Below, one piece after another: positions 1-8,065 of a stretch of 15,967 nucleotides of DNA. The stretch covers positions 1 through 15,967 of the forward strand of contig JBJSXF010000021.1 of NCBI GenBank assembly GCA_046086225.1, in the 5' to 3' direction. Both the position numbers and the translations under genes were made by a program. The stretch comes from JBJSXF01 sp046086225 (GTDB taxonomy: Bacteria; Actinomycetota; Acidimicrobiia; IMCC26256; PALSA-610). The notes beneath the pieces were generated by a model, which did no database searches, was not told where the DNA came from, and saw nothing but the letters and a program-made list of their open reading frames with translations. Within the stretch, counting starts at the first letter, position 1; each line of letters opens with the position of its first letter.

Positions 1-554
1 CCCGGGCAGTCGAAGCAGAGTGCACCGACGTTCGCGAAGAACGTCGGCTTGCCCGCGAACTCGGGGTTGATGTTCCAGATGAAGGTGGGCTGCTCGGCTC
101 GGGCCAGGGCATCGGCCCCGGTGAAGAGCGGAGTCGCCACGAAGGTGGCGAAGCCCCGGTTCTGGGCCAGGCTCTCCTGCACTCGCTGAGCGTTGCTGCC
201 GAGTTGGTCGTCGAGATCCTTGCCGACGACCAGCTTGCGACCGTAGATGCCGCCGTCCTCGGTGTTGCGGTAGTTGAAGTAGGCCTTGATGCCCTCGACG
301 AACGGGCCGTAGCTGCCGACCGGGTTGTTGGTCTTCGCCGCGATGACGTCGACGCTGATCTCGGTGGCGCTCACGCCGGGCGCGTCGACCGGCACGTTCT
401 TCTTCAGGTCGGACGGCGAGGCCGTGGTGGCCGGTCCGCCCCCCGACGGCTCGGTCGTCGGTGACGACGAGCCCCCGGAGGAGGAATTGCCGCAGGCCGC
501 GAGCGCGACCGCGCTCACGAGGATGGCGACGACCGACAGGATGCGCACGCGCAT
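1..554 (-). CDS. ABC transporter substrate-binding lipoprotein, LivJ-like (partial, C-terminus outside window)
   Basis: Reading the minus strand from an ATG at 554 gives 184 residues that stay open to the window edge, so the C-terminal half or more is missing. Residues 1-21 are a lipoprotein signal: charged MRVR, a hydrophobic stretch, then lipobox LAAC with the lipidated Cys at 21. Residues 22-50 are a Ser/Gly/Pro/Thr-rich flexible linker. From about residue 63 the text is typical of the type I periplasmic binding fold for branched-chain amino acids and related ligands (EISVDV, then GPFVEGIKAYFNYRN, then GGIYGRKL). The family delivers ligand to a Liv-type permease; no permease gene is in view. 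The ligand cannot be told. A G-rich run (GGGGGGA) lies just before the start. It is divergent from the deacetylase gene at 638. The function class is secure; substrate is unknown. Confidence 0.9.
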   Translation of the reverse strand, partial: MRVRILSVVAILVSAVALAACGNSSSGGSSSPTTEPSGGGPATTASPSDLKKNVPVDAPGVSATEISVDVIAAKTNNPVGSYGPFVEGIKAYFNYRNTEDGGIYGRKLVVGKDLDDQLGSNAQRVQESLAQNRGFATFVATPLFTGADALARAEQPTFIWNINPEFAGKPTFFANVGALCFDCP

Positions 555-588
555 GTGATTCCCCCCAACCGAAAGTCGACTCGGAACC

Positions 589-619
589 TGACGCTAACGT
601 CATCTCACCCGGCCCACAA
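589..619 (-). promoter_or_regulatory. Candidate promoter of the binding-protein gene with an overlapping inverted repeat
   Basis: On the minus strand TTGTGG (619-614) and TAGCGT (596-591) are 17 bases apart, a sigma70-like -35/-10 pair placed 36 bases before the ATG at 554. The -10 falls inside the inverted repeat TGACG-CTAA-CGTCA (589-602), so a dimeric repressor bound there would block it. On the plus strand TAACGT (595-600) could serve the divergent deacetylase gene. Seen by eye only; the regulator is unknown. Confidence 0.35.
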
Positions 620-637
620 GGACACCCGACCGCGCCC

Positions 638-1432
638 ATGCCCAGCACCCTCGCCTTCTTCCACGCCCACCCCGACGACGAGGCGATCGCGACCGGCGGC
701 ACGATCGCCCGGGCCAAGGCCGACGGCCATCGGGTCGTGCTCGTGGTCGCCACCCGCGGCGAAGAGGGCGAGCACCCGGACGGGTTCCTCGACGCCGGGG
801 AGACCCTCGGTTCCCGGCGGGAGACCGAGCAGCGGGCGGCCGCCCGGGCGCTCGGCATCGACCGCGTGGAGTTCCTCGGCTACCGCGATTCGGGCATGGA
901 CGGGGCGGCGACCAACGAGCATCCCGACTGCTTCGCCCGGGCCGACCGCGAGGATGCCGCCCGACGGCTCGCCGGGATCCTGGCCGAGGAGGCTGCGGCC
1001 GTGCTCACGATCTACGACGACCACGGGGGATACGGGCACCCCGACCACATCCAGGTGCACCACGTGGGCATCCGGGCCGCCGAACTCGCGGGCACGCCCC
1101 GGGTCTACGAAGTCACGATGAACCGCGACCACCTGCAACGCATGATGGCCGCGTTCGCCGGCGACCTCCCCGACGGGGTCGAGGCTCCCGATCCGGCGGG
1201 TATGGACGAGTTCGGCTCTCCGGAAACGGCGATCACGACCACGGTCGACGTTCGAGCCTTCACCGCCACCAAGCGGGCGGCCATGGCCGCACATGCGAGC
1301 CAGCTCACCCCCGAGTCGTTCTTCCTGGCAATGCCCGACGAGGCCTTCGCAGCCGCGTTCGGGGCCGAGTGGTTCATCCGGCGCGACGACCGGTCGGCGC
1401 AGGAGACCTGGCTGCTCGACGGTCTCACCTGA
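638..1432 (+). CDS. PIG-L/LmbE family deacetylase
   Basis: The protein is 264 residues from the ATG at 638; upstream in-frame codons are open but the conserved family start (strand, then AHPDDE) begins only a few residues after this ATG, so I chose it. The metal-binding motif AHPDDE is at 10-15 and the second motif HPDH at 134-137; TRGEEGE (39-45) and GYRDSGM (81-87) are also typical. The family hydrolyses N-acetyl groups, usually on N-acetylglucosamine conjugates, with zinc; actinobacterial members include MshB and Mca of mycothiol metabolism, whose motifs this resembles. The exact substrate cannot be assigned from sequence. No signal peptide is visible, so it is probably cytoplasmic. An AAGGAC about 14 bases upstream is a poor ribosome site. 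It converges on the acyltransferase gene with a 33-base gap. Confidence 0.9.
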   Translation: MPSTLAFFHAHPDDEAIATGGTIARAKADGHRVVLVVATRGEEGEHPDGFLDAGETLGSRRETEQRAAARALGIDRVEFLGYRDSGMDGAATNEHPDCFARADREDAARRLAGILAEEAAAVLTIYDDHGGYGHPDHIQVHHVGIRAAELAGTPRVYEVTMNRDHLQRMMAAFAGDLPDGVEAPDPAGMDEFGSPETAITTTVDVRAFTATKRAAMAAHASQLTPESFFLAMPDEAFAAAFGAEWFIRRDDRSAQETWLLDGLT

Positions 1433-1465
1433 CCGCCGACCCGACGGACCGGAGCCGCCGGCACC

Positions 1466-2875
1466 TCAGGCCGTCGGCGCTGCGTCGCGGAGCTCGGCGA
1501 ACGCGGCGGGAACGAACCGGGCGAGTGCATCGACGTCGGGCACCAGCTCGCGACACGCGATGAACCCGAAGTCGACCCGATCGAGGTAGGAGATCACGGT
1601 CACATTGAGCCCGCAGTCGTCGAACACCGGGCCGAGCGGATGGAGCTCCTCCAGCCGGGCGCCGGCGAAGTAGAGAGGCCACGGCGGTCCGGGCACGTTG
1701 GACGCCACGAGGTTGATGAGCGGCCGGATTCGCTCCCCGATCCGCAACCGGGTGTACGCCCGCATCGCCCGGGAGAACACCACCGGAGCCGCGGTCGCCG
1801 CCCACTCCTGGAGGGTGAACGGCCCGACCTCCTCGTGCACGCCCTTGGCCCCCGACATCGAGCGGGCCACGGCCTGGAGGCGGTCGGCCGGGTCGGCGAT
1901 CTCGACCGGGAGCGAGGCGAACATCGAGGAAACCTGGTTGCCGAAGGCGTCGTGGTCGCCGGTGCGCACCGACGTCGGGATCGCGGCGACGAGCGCCCGC
2001 TCGGGCAGCTCCTCCCGGAACCCGAGGTAGCGTCGCAACGCCCCGGCGAGCGTGGCGAGGACGACGTCGTTGACCGTGACCCCGTGCGCTTGCTTCACCG
2101 CCTTCACGTCGGCGAGCGAGAGCGACGAGAAGGCCACGGTGCGCCGTGCGCTGATCGACCGGTTCATCGCGAGCCGGGGGGCCGTGAGCGGCAGGGCGAC
2201 GTCGAGCGCCTCGTCTCGGGCCCGGCGCACCGCACGGATCACGCCCGAGACCGACGACACGAGCGCGCGCATCACCCGGGCCGGGTTCTCGGCGATCGAC
2301 ACGATCGCCCGACCGAGCATCTCGGCATCACCGGGCACCCGCTCGGGGATCCAGGCATCGGGCCCGCGCTCGGGCCGGTACGGCGTGTCGGGCGCCAGGT
2401 CGAACAGCGCGGCGAGGATCGCCACGCCGGCCAGGCCGTCGATCATCGAGTGGTGGAGCTTGGCCACGAAGGCCTGCCGACCGCCGGCCAGCCCCTCGAC
2501 GACGTACGCCTCCCAGAGGGGCCGACTGCGATCGAGCGGTCGGCTCGCCACCTCGGCGATGAACGCGTCGAGCTCGGCTTCGCCGCCCGGGGCCGGCAGC
2601 GCGGCCCGGCGCAGGTGGTAGTCGAGGTCGAAATCGGGATCGTCGACCCACGCCGGGACGTAGAGCCCGAAGGGCACCTCGACGACACGACGGCGGAGCG
2701 GCGGCACCAGGTGGAGCCGGGCCCCCATGAGCTCGCGGACCCGCTCGTAGAACGGGCCGTCGTCGGGCTCGGGCACCGTCGCCGGGTCGAGGATGGCGAT
2801 GCCCATCACCTGCATCGGGGCAGTCGGGCTCTCGAGTGCCAGGAAGGCGGCGTCCAGGCCGGTCAGATACTGCAC
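1466..2875 (-). CDS. WS/DGAT family wax ester synthase/diacylglycerol acyltransferase
   Basis: The 469-residue protein matches the full length of bacterial WS/DGAT enzymes, which use acyl-CoA to acylate long-chain alcohols or diacylglycerol at lipid-droplet or membrane surfaces. The active-site motif HHSMIDG lies at 141-147. Other family marks are the N-terminus YLTGLDAAFL, RPLW at 118-121, GNQVSSM in the C-terminal domain and NVPGPPWPL near the end. The frame continues open upstream, but the GTG at 2875 is preceded by a strong GAGGAGGAG and yields the canonical family N-terminus, so it is the start. A weak -10 candidate TACCAT is at 2905-2900 on the minus strand. It is divergent from a LipQ-like esterase 58 bases away. 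Whether it makes wax esters or triacylglycerol cannot be told. Confidence 0.93.
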   Translation of the reverse strand: MQYLTGLDAAFLALESPTAPMQVMGIAILDPATVPEPDDGPFYERVRELMGARLHLVPPLRRRVVEVPFGLYVPAWVDDPDFDLDYHLRRAALPAPGGEAELDAFIAEVASRPLDRSRPLWEAYVVEGLAGGRQAFVAKLHHSMIDGLAGVAILAALFDLAPDTPYRPERGPDAWIPERVPGDAEMLGRAIVSIAENPARVMRALVSSVSGVIRAVRRARDEALDVALPLTAPRLAMNRSISARRTVAFSSLSLADVKAVKQAHGVTVNDVVLATLAGALRRYLGFREELPERALVAAIPTSVRTGDHDAFGNQVSSMFASLPVEIADPADRLQAVARSMSGAKGVHEEVGPFTLQEWAATAAPVVFSRAMRAYTRLRIGERIRPLINLVASNVPGPPWPLYFAGARLEELHPLGPVFDDCGLNVTVISYLDRVDFGFIACRELVPDVDALARFVPAAFAELRDAAPTA

Positions 2876-2877
2876 GG

Positions 2878-2886
2878 CTCCTCCTC
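2878..2886 (-). promoter_or_regulatory. Shine-Dalgarno site fixing a GTG start
   Basis: GAGGAGGAG on the minus strand ends two bases before the GTG at 2875, and its inner AGGAGG lies five bases away. It supports GTG as the start of the WS/DGAT gene rather than the ATG codons further upstream in the open frame. Confidence 0.75.
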
Positions 2887-2933
2887 GCGCTCGAAGCGCA
2901 TGGTACGGGTCGGCGGCGCGAGAATCCCTATCG

Positions 2934-4214
2934 ATGCAGTCGTGGGAAATCGTCGTCATCGCCGTCTGGGGCGCCCTGTGGACCCTGGTCTCCTTCCGGC
3001 CGCCCCTGCGCCCGGCCTGGCTCATGGCCCCGGGGTTCTTCGCAGCCTGGTGGACCACCGAGCTCGCGCCACTGCACCTCGCCTTCCAGGCCGTCCTCGT
3101 GGCCTTCGCCATCTCGCAGGGCGCGCTGGACACCTGGTACGGATGGGTGGCCTTGGCCGTCACCGTCGTGTCGTGGATCGGCCTCGCCCGCAGTGTGCGG
3201 GGCTCGTCGGGAACCGACCGAGAGATCGCCACGGCCCTGGCCGAGGGGCTCGGTCCCGAGTGGGCGAACGACCTCACCGGTCCGGCCCTCGACCGGCGTC
3301 GGCGCCGCGAGTGGGCCCGGGTCCTCCTGCCCTTCTGGTTCCGCCGGGCCGGCGTCATCCGCATCCGCAACCTCCAGTACGTCGACGGCGACTCCTCGAA
3401 GCGCCTCCGCCTCGACGTATTCCGGCACCGCGACACCCCGCCCGGAGCGCCCGTGCTGCTCCAGATCCACGGCGGCGGCTGGATCATCGGCGAGAAGGGC
3501 CAGCAGGGCCAGCCGCTCATGCACCTCCTCGCCGCCCACGGCTGGGTGTGCGTCGCGATCAACTACCGCCTCTCCCCCAAGGCGACCTGGCCCGACCATC
3601 TCGTCGACTGCAAGCGGGCCCTCGCCTGGATCCGTACGCACATCGCCGAACACGGCGGCGACCCCGACTACGTCGTCGCGACCGGCGGATCGGCCGGCGG
3701 CCATCTCACCGCCATGGTCGGCCTGACCGCGAACGATCCGCAGTACCAGCCCGGCTTCGAGGACGTCGACACGTCGGTGCGGGCGATGATCCCGTTCTAC
3801 GGCGTCTACGAATGGGACGATCCGAAGAGCGGCAACGGCGAGGCCCTCACCGACATTCTCGCCCGCTACATCGTGAAGCGCCCCTACGCCGAGGTTCCCG
3901 AGCTCTACCGCAGTGCGTCGCCAGTGCACCTCGTACACGCCGATGCCCCGCCGGCGCTGATCGTGCACGGTGACCGCGACACGCTCGCCCCGGTCGAGGA
4001 GGCCCGACGGTTCGCAGCCGAGCTGCGGGCCGTCAGCCGCAACCCGGTCGTGTACGCCGAGCTCGCCGGCGCGCACCACGCGTTCGAGGTGTTCAACTCG
4101 ATCCGCACGCTCGACGCAGTGGCGGGGGTCGACCGGTTCCTGGCCTGGCTCCTCGCCACCGCTCCCCCCGCCGGGGCAAGCGGCGCGCCGGGCGCTACTC
4201 CTCGTCGCGCCTAG
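2934..4214 (+). CDS. Alpha/beta hydrolase, HSL-type esterase (LipQ-like) with N-terminal membrane segments
   Basis: The 426-residue protein has hydrophobic stretches at about 3-20, 28-62 and 70-84 that suggest membrane anchoring, then a hydrolase domain from about 140. The oxyanion motif HGGGW is at 179-183, the nucleophile elbow GGSAGG at 251-256 with Ser253, the acid probably Asp349 in HGDRDTLAP, and the base His382 in AGAHHAF. This is the hormone-sensitive-lipase family, which cleaves short to long acyl esters. Overall plan and length recall M. tuberculosis LipQ/LipC; that comparison is from memory. The ATG at 2934 is chosen because upstream in-frame codons would run into the divergent acyltransferase gene. 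No clear Shine-Dalgarno site is present. The tail after residue 410 is Ala/Gly/Pro rich and its last 20 bases overlap the convergent arfB gene. Esterase class is certain; substrate is not. Confidence 0.88.
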   Translation: MQSWEIVVIAVWGALWTLVSFRPPLRPAWLMAPGFFAAWWTTELAPLHLAFQAVLVAFAISQGALDTWYGWVALAVTVVSWIGLARSVRGSSGTDREIATALAEGLGPEWANDLTGPALDRRRRREWARVLLPFWFRRAGVIRIRNLQYVDGDSSKRLRLDVFRHRDTPPGAPVLLQIHGGGWIIGEKGQQGQPLMHLLAAHGWVCVAINYRLSPKATWPDHLVDCKRALAWIRTHIAEHGGDPDYVVATGGSAGGHLTAMVGLTANDPQYQPGFEDVDTSVRAMIPFYGVYEWDDPKSGNGEALTDILARYIVKRPYAEVPELYRSASPVHLVHADAPPALIVHGDRDTLAPVEEARRFAAELRAVSRNPVVYAELAGAHHAFEVFNSIRTLDAVAGVDRFLAWLLATAPPAGASGAPGATPRRA

Positions 4215-4623
4215 GCCGGCGCCGGGCGACCTTCGTCTCGCCCCGCCGCCGCTTGTCGTCGACCCGCCGGCGCCGGGCCCCGGCCGACGGCTTGGTCGCG
4301 TGCCGGGGCGCTTCGACCTTGAGCGCCGCAGCGATGCGGGCGGCGAGCCGCTCCAGCGCCAGCTCACGGTTGCGCAACTGCGATCGCCGCTCCGACGCGG
4401 TCGCTTTGATCACCGGCCCGCACCGTTCGAGGAGTCGGGCCCGTTGGCGCGGACCGAGAGCCGCCGAGGCGACGACGTCGAACCGCACCTCGGCCTTCGT
4501 GTTCGCAGTGTTGGCGTGCTGACCGCCGGGCCCACCCGCGCCCGTGAACTGCCAGGAGAGCTCGGCGAGCGGGATCGCGAGCGTCCGCGTCACCCGCAGC
4601 GCCTCCCCATCGGTGCCCGCCAT
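4195..4623 (-). CDS. arfB: Peptidyl-tRNA hydrolase ArfB (YaeJ/ICT1-type ribosome rescue factor)
   Basis: The 142-residue protein has the release-factor catalytic loop GGPGGQ with G33-G34-Q35, followed by NTKAEVRF as in the ArfB/ICT1 family. There is no codon-recognition domain, and the last 40 or so residues are rich in Arg/Lys, like the tail that enters the empty mRNA channel of stalled ribosomes. The known role is hydrolysis of peptidyl-tRNA on ribosomes that lack a stop codon. The ATG at 4623 has GGAGG five bases upstream, and that site directly follows the ettA stop codon, so translation of the two is probably coupled. Its 3' end overlaps the convergent esterase gene by 20 bases. Identity is firm; the tail is somewhat longer than in E. 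coli. Confidence 0.92.
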   Translation of the reverse strand: MAGTDGEALRVTRTLAIPLAELSWQFTGAGGPGGQHANTANTKAEVRFDVVASAALGPRQRARLLERCGPVIKATASERRSQLRNRELALERLAARIAAALKVEAPRHATKPSAGARRRRVDDKRRRGETKVARRRPRRDEE

Positions 4624-4628
4624 GCCTA

Positions 4629-4633
4629 CCTCC
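4629..4633 (-). promoter_or_regulatory. Shine-Dalgarno site of arfB in the ettA-arfB junction
   Basis: GGAGG on the minus strand, one base after the ettA TGA (4637-4635) and five bases before the arfB ATG. The arrangement fits translational coupling. Confidence 0.7.
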
Positions 4634-4634
4634 G

Positions 4635-6311
4635 TCAGCGAGTGAGCGGCTTGTACTTGATGCGGTGGGGCTGGTCGGCCTCACCACCGAGCCGCTTGCG
4701 CCGGTCGGCTTCGTAGTCGGAGAAGTTGCCCTCGAACCACACGACCGACGAGTCGCCTTCGAATGCGAGCACGTGGGTGGCGATGCGATCGAGGAACCAC
4801 CGGTCGTGACTGATGACGACGGCGCAGCCCGGGAACTCGAGCAGGGCGTCCTCGAGCGCACGCAGCGTGTCGACGTCGAGGTCGTTGGTCGGCTCGTCGA
4901 GGAGCAGCACGTTGCCGCCCATGAGCAGGGCCTTGGCCAGGTGCACCCGGTTGCGCTCACCACCCGAGGCCTCGCCCACCTTCTTCTGCTGGTCGGAGCC
5001 CTTGAAGTTGAAGCCGGCGACATAGGCGCGGCCGTGCACCTCACGGGTGCCGACCTTCAGGTGGTCGACCCCGCCGGTGATCTCCTCGTAGATCGTGCGG
5101 CCGGGATCGAGATCGGCCCGCGACTGGTCGACGTAGGCGAAGCTCACGGTGGGTCCGACCTTCAACGTGCCGCCGTCGGGCGCCTCGACCCCGGTGAGCA
5201 TCCGGAACAGCGTCGTCTTGCCTGCGCCGTTCGCGCCGACCACCCCGACGATGCCGCCCGGCGGCAGCGAGAACGAGAGGTCCTCGATGAGCAGTCGGTC
5301 GCCGTAGCCCTTGGTGAGGTGCTCAGCCTCCACGACGAGGTCCCCGAGGCGTGGCCCGGGCGGGATCGAGATCTGGAGCTTGTCAGCCCGCTGCTCGACG
5401 GCTTCGGCTTCGGCCACCAACTTGTCGAAGGCATTGATGCGGGCCTTGCCCTTGGCCTGGCGGGCCCGAGGTGCCATGCGCACCCATTCGAGCTCGCGGG
5501 CGAGGGTGCGGCGGCGAGCCTCGTCGGTCTTCTCCTCTTCGGCGAGGCGCTGCTCCTTCTGCTCGAGCCAGCTCGTGTAGTTGCCTTCCCACGGCACGCC
5601 GTGACCGCGATCGAGTTCGAGGATCCACCGGGCCACGTTGTCGAGGAAGTAGCGGTCGTGGGTGACCGCGACGACGGTGCCGTGGTACTCCTGCAGGTGA
5701 CGCTCCAGCCAGGCCACGCTCTCGGCATCGAGGTGGTTGGTCGGCTCGTCGAGAAGCAACAGGTCGGGCTTGCCGAGCAGCAGCCGACACAACGCGACCC
5801 GGCGCCGCTCGCCCCCGCTGAGGAGCGTGACGTCGGCGTCGGGCGGCGGCAGGCGCAGGGCGTCCATCGCGATCTCGAGCTGGCGGTCGAGGTCCCACCC
5901 GTTGACCGCATCGATTTCGCCCTGGAGGTCGGCCTGCTCGGCCAGGAGCGCGTCGAAGTCGGCGTCGGGCTCCCCCATCGCGTTGCAGACCGCCTCGAAC
6001 CGGTCGAGCAGCTCCTTGGTGCGGCCCACTCCGTCGACGACGTTGCCGAGGACATCCTTGGCCGGATCGAGCTCGGGCTCCTGGGGCAAGTAGCCGACGC
6101 TGAACCCGGGCGTCACCCGGCACTCGCCCTGGTAGCCGTCGTCCTCCCCGGCGATGATCCGCAAGAGGGTCGACTTCCCCGATCCGTTCGAGCCGAGGAC
6201 GCCGATCTTGGCAGCCGGGTACATCGAAATGTTGATGCCCCGGAGCACTTCCTTGTCGGGCGGATGCACCCGCCGCAGGTTGTGCATCGTGAGGATGAAC
6301 TGGTGCGCCAT
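4635..6311 (-). CDS. ettA: Energy-dependent translational throttle EttA (ABC-F ATPase)
   Basis: The 558-residue protein has two ABC ATPase domains and no membrane segment. Domain 1: Walker A GSNGSGKST (40-48), signature LSGGE (164-168), Walker B LLLLDEP with Glu189. The arm insertion lies at about 93-137, and the P-site tRNA interaction linker at about 245-320 is charged and helical. Domain 2: Walker A GANGAGKTT (359-367), signature SGGE (449-452), DEPTNDLD (472-479) with Glu473. The C-terminus IKYKPLTR matches the EttA subfamily, whose E. coli member has 555 residues. EttA binds the ribosomal E site and gates the first elongation steps according to ATP/ADP. I start at 6311 because family members begin near a MAxxxxxTM sequence; 15-24 further in-frame residues are possible upstream. 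No Shine-Dalgarno site is seen, but a TAGCGT box ends ten bases upstream. arfB follows after 11 bases. Confidence 0.95.
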   Translation of the reverse strand: MAHQFILTMHNLRRVHPPDKEVLRGINISMYPAAKIGVLGSNGSGKSTLLRIIAGEDDGYQGECRVTPGFSVGYLPQEPELDPAKDVLGNVVDGVGRTKELLDRFEAVCNAMGEPDADFDALLAEQADLQGEIDAVNGWDLDRQLEIAMDALRLPPPDADVTLLSGGERRRVALCRLLLGKPDLLLLDEPTNHLDAESVAWLERHLQEYHGTVVAVTHDRYFLDNVARWILELDRGHGVPWEGNYTSWLEQKEQRLAEEEKTDEARRRTLARELEWVRMAPRARQAKGKARINAFDKLVAEAEAVEQRADKLQISIPPGPRLGDLVVEAEHLTKGYGDRLLIEDLSFSLPPGGIVGVVGANGAGKTTLFRMLTGVEAPDGGTLKVGPTVSFAYVDQSRADLDPGRTIYEEITGGVDHLKVGTREVHGRAYVAGFNFKGSDQQKKVGEASGGERNRVHLAKALLMGGNVLLLDEPTNDLDVDTLRALEDALLEFPGCAVVISHDRWFLDRIATHVLAFEGDSSVVWFEGNFSDYEADRRKRLGGEADQPHRIKYKPLTR

Positions 6312-6321
6312 ACTGCGGGCC

Positions 6322-6327
6322 ACGCTA
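6322..6327 (-). promoter_or_regulatory. Candidate -10 box of ettA, giving an almost leaderless mRNA
   Basis: TAGCGT on the minus strand ends ten bases before the chosen ettA ATG, which has no Shine-Dalgarno site. A start of transcription 7-8 bases after the box would leave only two or three untranslated bases. No recognisable -35. Confidence 0.35.
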
Positions 6328-6390
6328 CCGGCCGCATCGGGCGACCGGTTCGCCATCGGGTCCGTCCGGGCCGACGTGACCATCGGAGTC

Positions 6391-6398
6391 GAGAGGAG
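6391..6398 (+). promoter_or_regulatory. Shine-Dalgarno site fixing a GTG start
   Basis: GAGAGGAG lies five bases before the GTG at 6404 and decides the start of the DUF885 gene. It contrasts with neighbouring genes that have no such site. Confidence 0.75.
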
Positions 6399-6403
6399 AC
6401 GCG

Positions 6404-8065
6404 GTGACGGCTGCCGGGGTGCACGGGATCGCCGATCGCTACGTCGACGAGTTCGCCCGACTCGATCCGTGCGCGGCGACCGATGCCGGGATCCCCGGGC
6501 ACGACCACGAGATCACCGACTGGTCACCGGCCGGGGCGGCAGCCCGACTCGAATGCAACCGGCGCACGCTCGCCGCGCTCGACGCGGTCGAACCCGCGAA
6601 CGACGACGAGCGCCGATCCGTGGCGGCCATGGCCGAGCGACTGCGGGTCGAGGTCGCTTTCGCCGAAGCCGACGAGCACCTGCGCCCGCTCAGGATCATC
6701 GGCAGCCCGGTGCAGGACGTCCGCCAGTGCTTCGATCTGATGCCCACCGAGACCGACGACGACTGGACGGTCATCGGCGAGCGCATGGCGCGTGTCCCCG
6801 AGGCGATCGACCGCATCGAGGAGTCGCTCCGGGCCGGCATCGCGGTCGGGCTCGTGGCCGCCCGACGCCAGGCGCTCGCCTGTGCGGCCCAGGCCGAGGC
6901 GTGGAGCGGTGAGTCCCCGTACTTCCGGATTCTCGCGTCCCGCCGACCCGGCGATGACGGCCTCGCCGCCGCGGCCGAGGCCGCCACCGCCGCGTACGCC
7001 CGACTCGGCGCCTACCTGCGCGGCGAGTACGCCCCCGTCGCCGATCCCCGCGATCCCGTCGGCCGCGAGCGCTACGGGCGCTTCGCCGCCGCGTTCAACG
7101 GAATCGACCTCGACCTCGACGAGACCTACGCCTGGGGCTTCGAGGAGCTGCACCGCATCGAATCCCGGATGGTCGCGGTCGCCGAGCGCATCGCGCCCGG
7201 AGCATCGGTCGACGAAGCCATCGCCATGCTCGAGACCGACCCCGATCGCGCGGTCGTCGGCGCCGAGGCGTTCCGGGCCTGGAACCAGGAGCTCATCGAC
7301 ACCACGATCGCGGCGCTCGACGGCGTGCACTTCGACATCGCACCGCCGCTGCGCCGATGCGAGGCGATGATCGCCCCACCGGGCGGCGCGGCCACGATGT
7401 ACTACACCGCCCCGAGCGAGGACTTCTCCCGGCCCGGGCGCACCTGGTACCCGACACTCGGTACCGAGCGCTTCCCGACCTGGCGGGAGGTGAGCACCTG
7501 CTTCCACGAAGCGGTACCCGGCCACCATCTGCAGATCGGCCAGCTCCGCCTCCTCGGCGACCGCCTCACTCGGTGGCAGCGGCTCTTCGGGTTCGTGTCG
7601 GGTCACGGCGAGGGCTGGGCGCTCTACGCCGAGCGGCTCATGGGCGAACTCGGCTTCCTCGAGGATCCGGCCCACGAGATGGGAATGCTCGCCGCCCAGG
7701 CGATGCGGGCAGTGCGGGTCGTGGTCGACATCGGGATGCACCTCGAGCTCCCGATCCCCGCCGACGAGGACTTCCACCCCGGCGAGACGTGGACTCCCGA
7801 GCTCGCCCTGCCCTTCGTGATCGGCCGGAGCCGCTTCCCCGAACAGTTCATGCGCAGCGAGGTCGACCGCTACCTCGGTTGGCCGGGCCAGGCGATCAGC
7901 TACAAGGTCGGCGAGCGGATCTGGCTCGAAGGCCGGGAGACGGCCCGCCGCGCGGCCGGGCCGCGCTTCGATCTGCGGTCCTTCCATTCCGCCGCACTCG
8001 ACCTCGGCGGCATGGGCCTCGGGCTGCTCCGTGAGGAGCTCGGCCGGCTGCCGACCGGCCCGTAG
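6404..8065 (+). CDS. DUF885 family protein, putative zinc metallopeptidase
   Basis: The protein has 553 residues from a GTG start with a clear ribosome site. It carries the hallmark of DUF885: HEAVPGHH at 368-375 and, about 25 residues on, GHGEGWALYAE (400-410) with Glu403. The His and Glu residues of these two motifs are the likely metal ligands and catalytic base, by analogy with gluzincin-type peptidases. YYTAPSEDF (333-341), just upstream of the motif, also fits the family. No signal peptide or membrane segment is visible, so a cytoplasmic location is likely. Many members are annotated as peptidases or lipoproteins with no known substrate; I cannot assign one. The stop TAG at 8063-8065 is at the same time the first three bases of a TAGGCT box in front of the next gene. 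Confidence 0.88.
   Translation: MTAAGVHGIADRYVDEFARLDPCAATDAGIPGHDHEITDWSPAGAAARLECNRRTLAALDAVEPANDDERRSVAAMAERLRVEVAFAEADEHLRPLRIIGSPVQDVRQCFDLMPTETDDDWTVIGERMARVPEAIDRIEESLRAGIAVGLVAARRQALACAAQAEAWSGESPYFRILASRRPGDDGLAAAAEAATAAYARLGAYLRGEYAPVADPRDPVGRERYGRFAAAFNGIDLDLDETYAWGFEELHRIESRMVAVAERIAPGASVDEAIAMLETDPDRAVVGAEAFRAWNQELIDTTIAALDGVHFDIAPPLRRCEAMIAPPGGAATMYYTAPSEDFSRPGRTWYPTLGTERFPTWREVSTCFHEAVPGHHLQIGQLRLLGDRLTRWQRLFGFVSGHGEGWALYAERLMGELGFLEDPAHEMGMLAAQAMRAVRVVVDIGMHLELPIPADEDFHPGETWTPELALPFVIGRSRFPEQFMRSEVDRYLGWPGQAISYKVGERIWLEGRETARRAAGPRFDLRSFHSAALDLGGMGLGLLREELGRLPTGP

Noticed and set aside
1640..3973. Open frame of 777 codons on the plus strand
   Set aside because: Arg/Gly/His/Pro-rich shadow lying antisense to the WS/DGAT gene and then out of frame with the esterase; no family motif.
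6312..6383. Longer EttA from an upstream ATG
   Set aside because: EttA proteins begin near the chosen ATG; the added residues have no family likeness and no ribosome site.
4665..6407. Open frame of 580 codons antisense to ettA
   Set aside because: Mirror frame of a GC-rich gene; composition is Val/Leu/Glu-rich text without domain motifs, while the minus strand gives a complete EttA.
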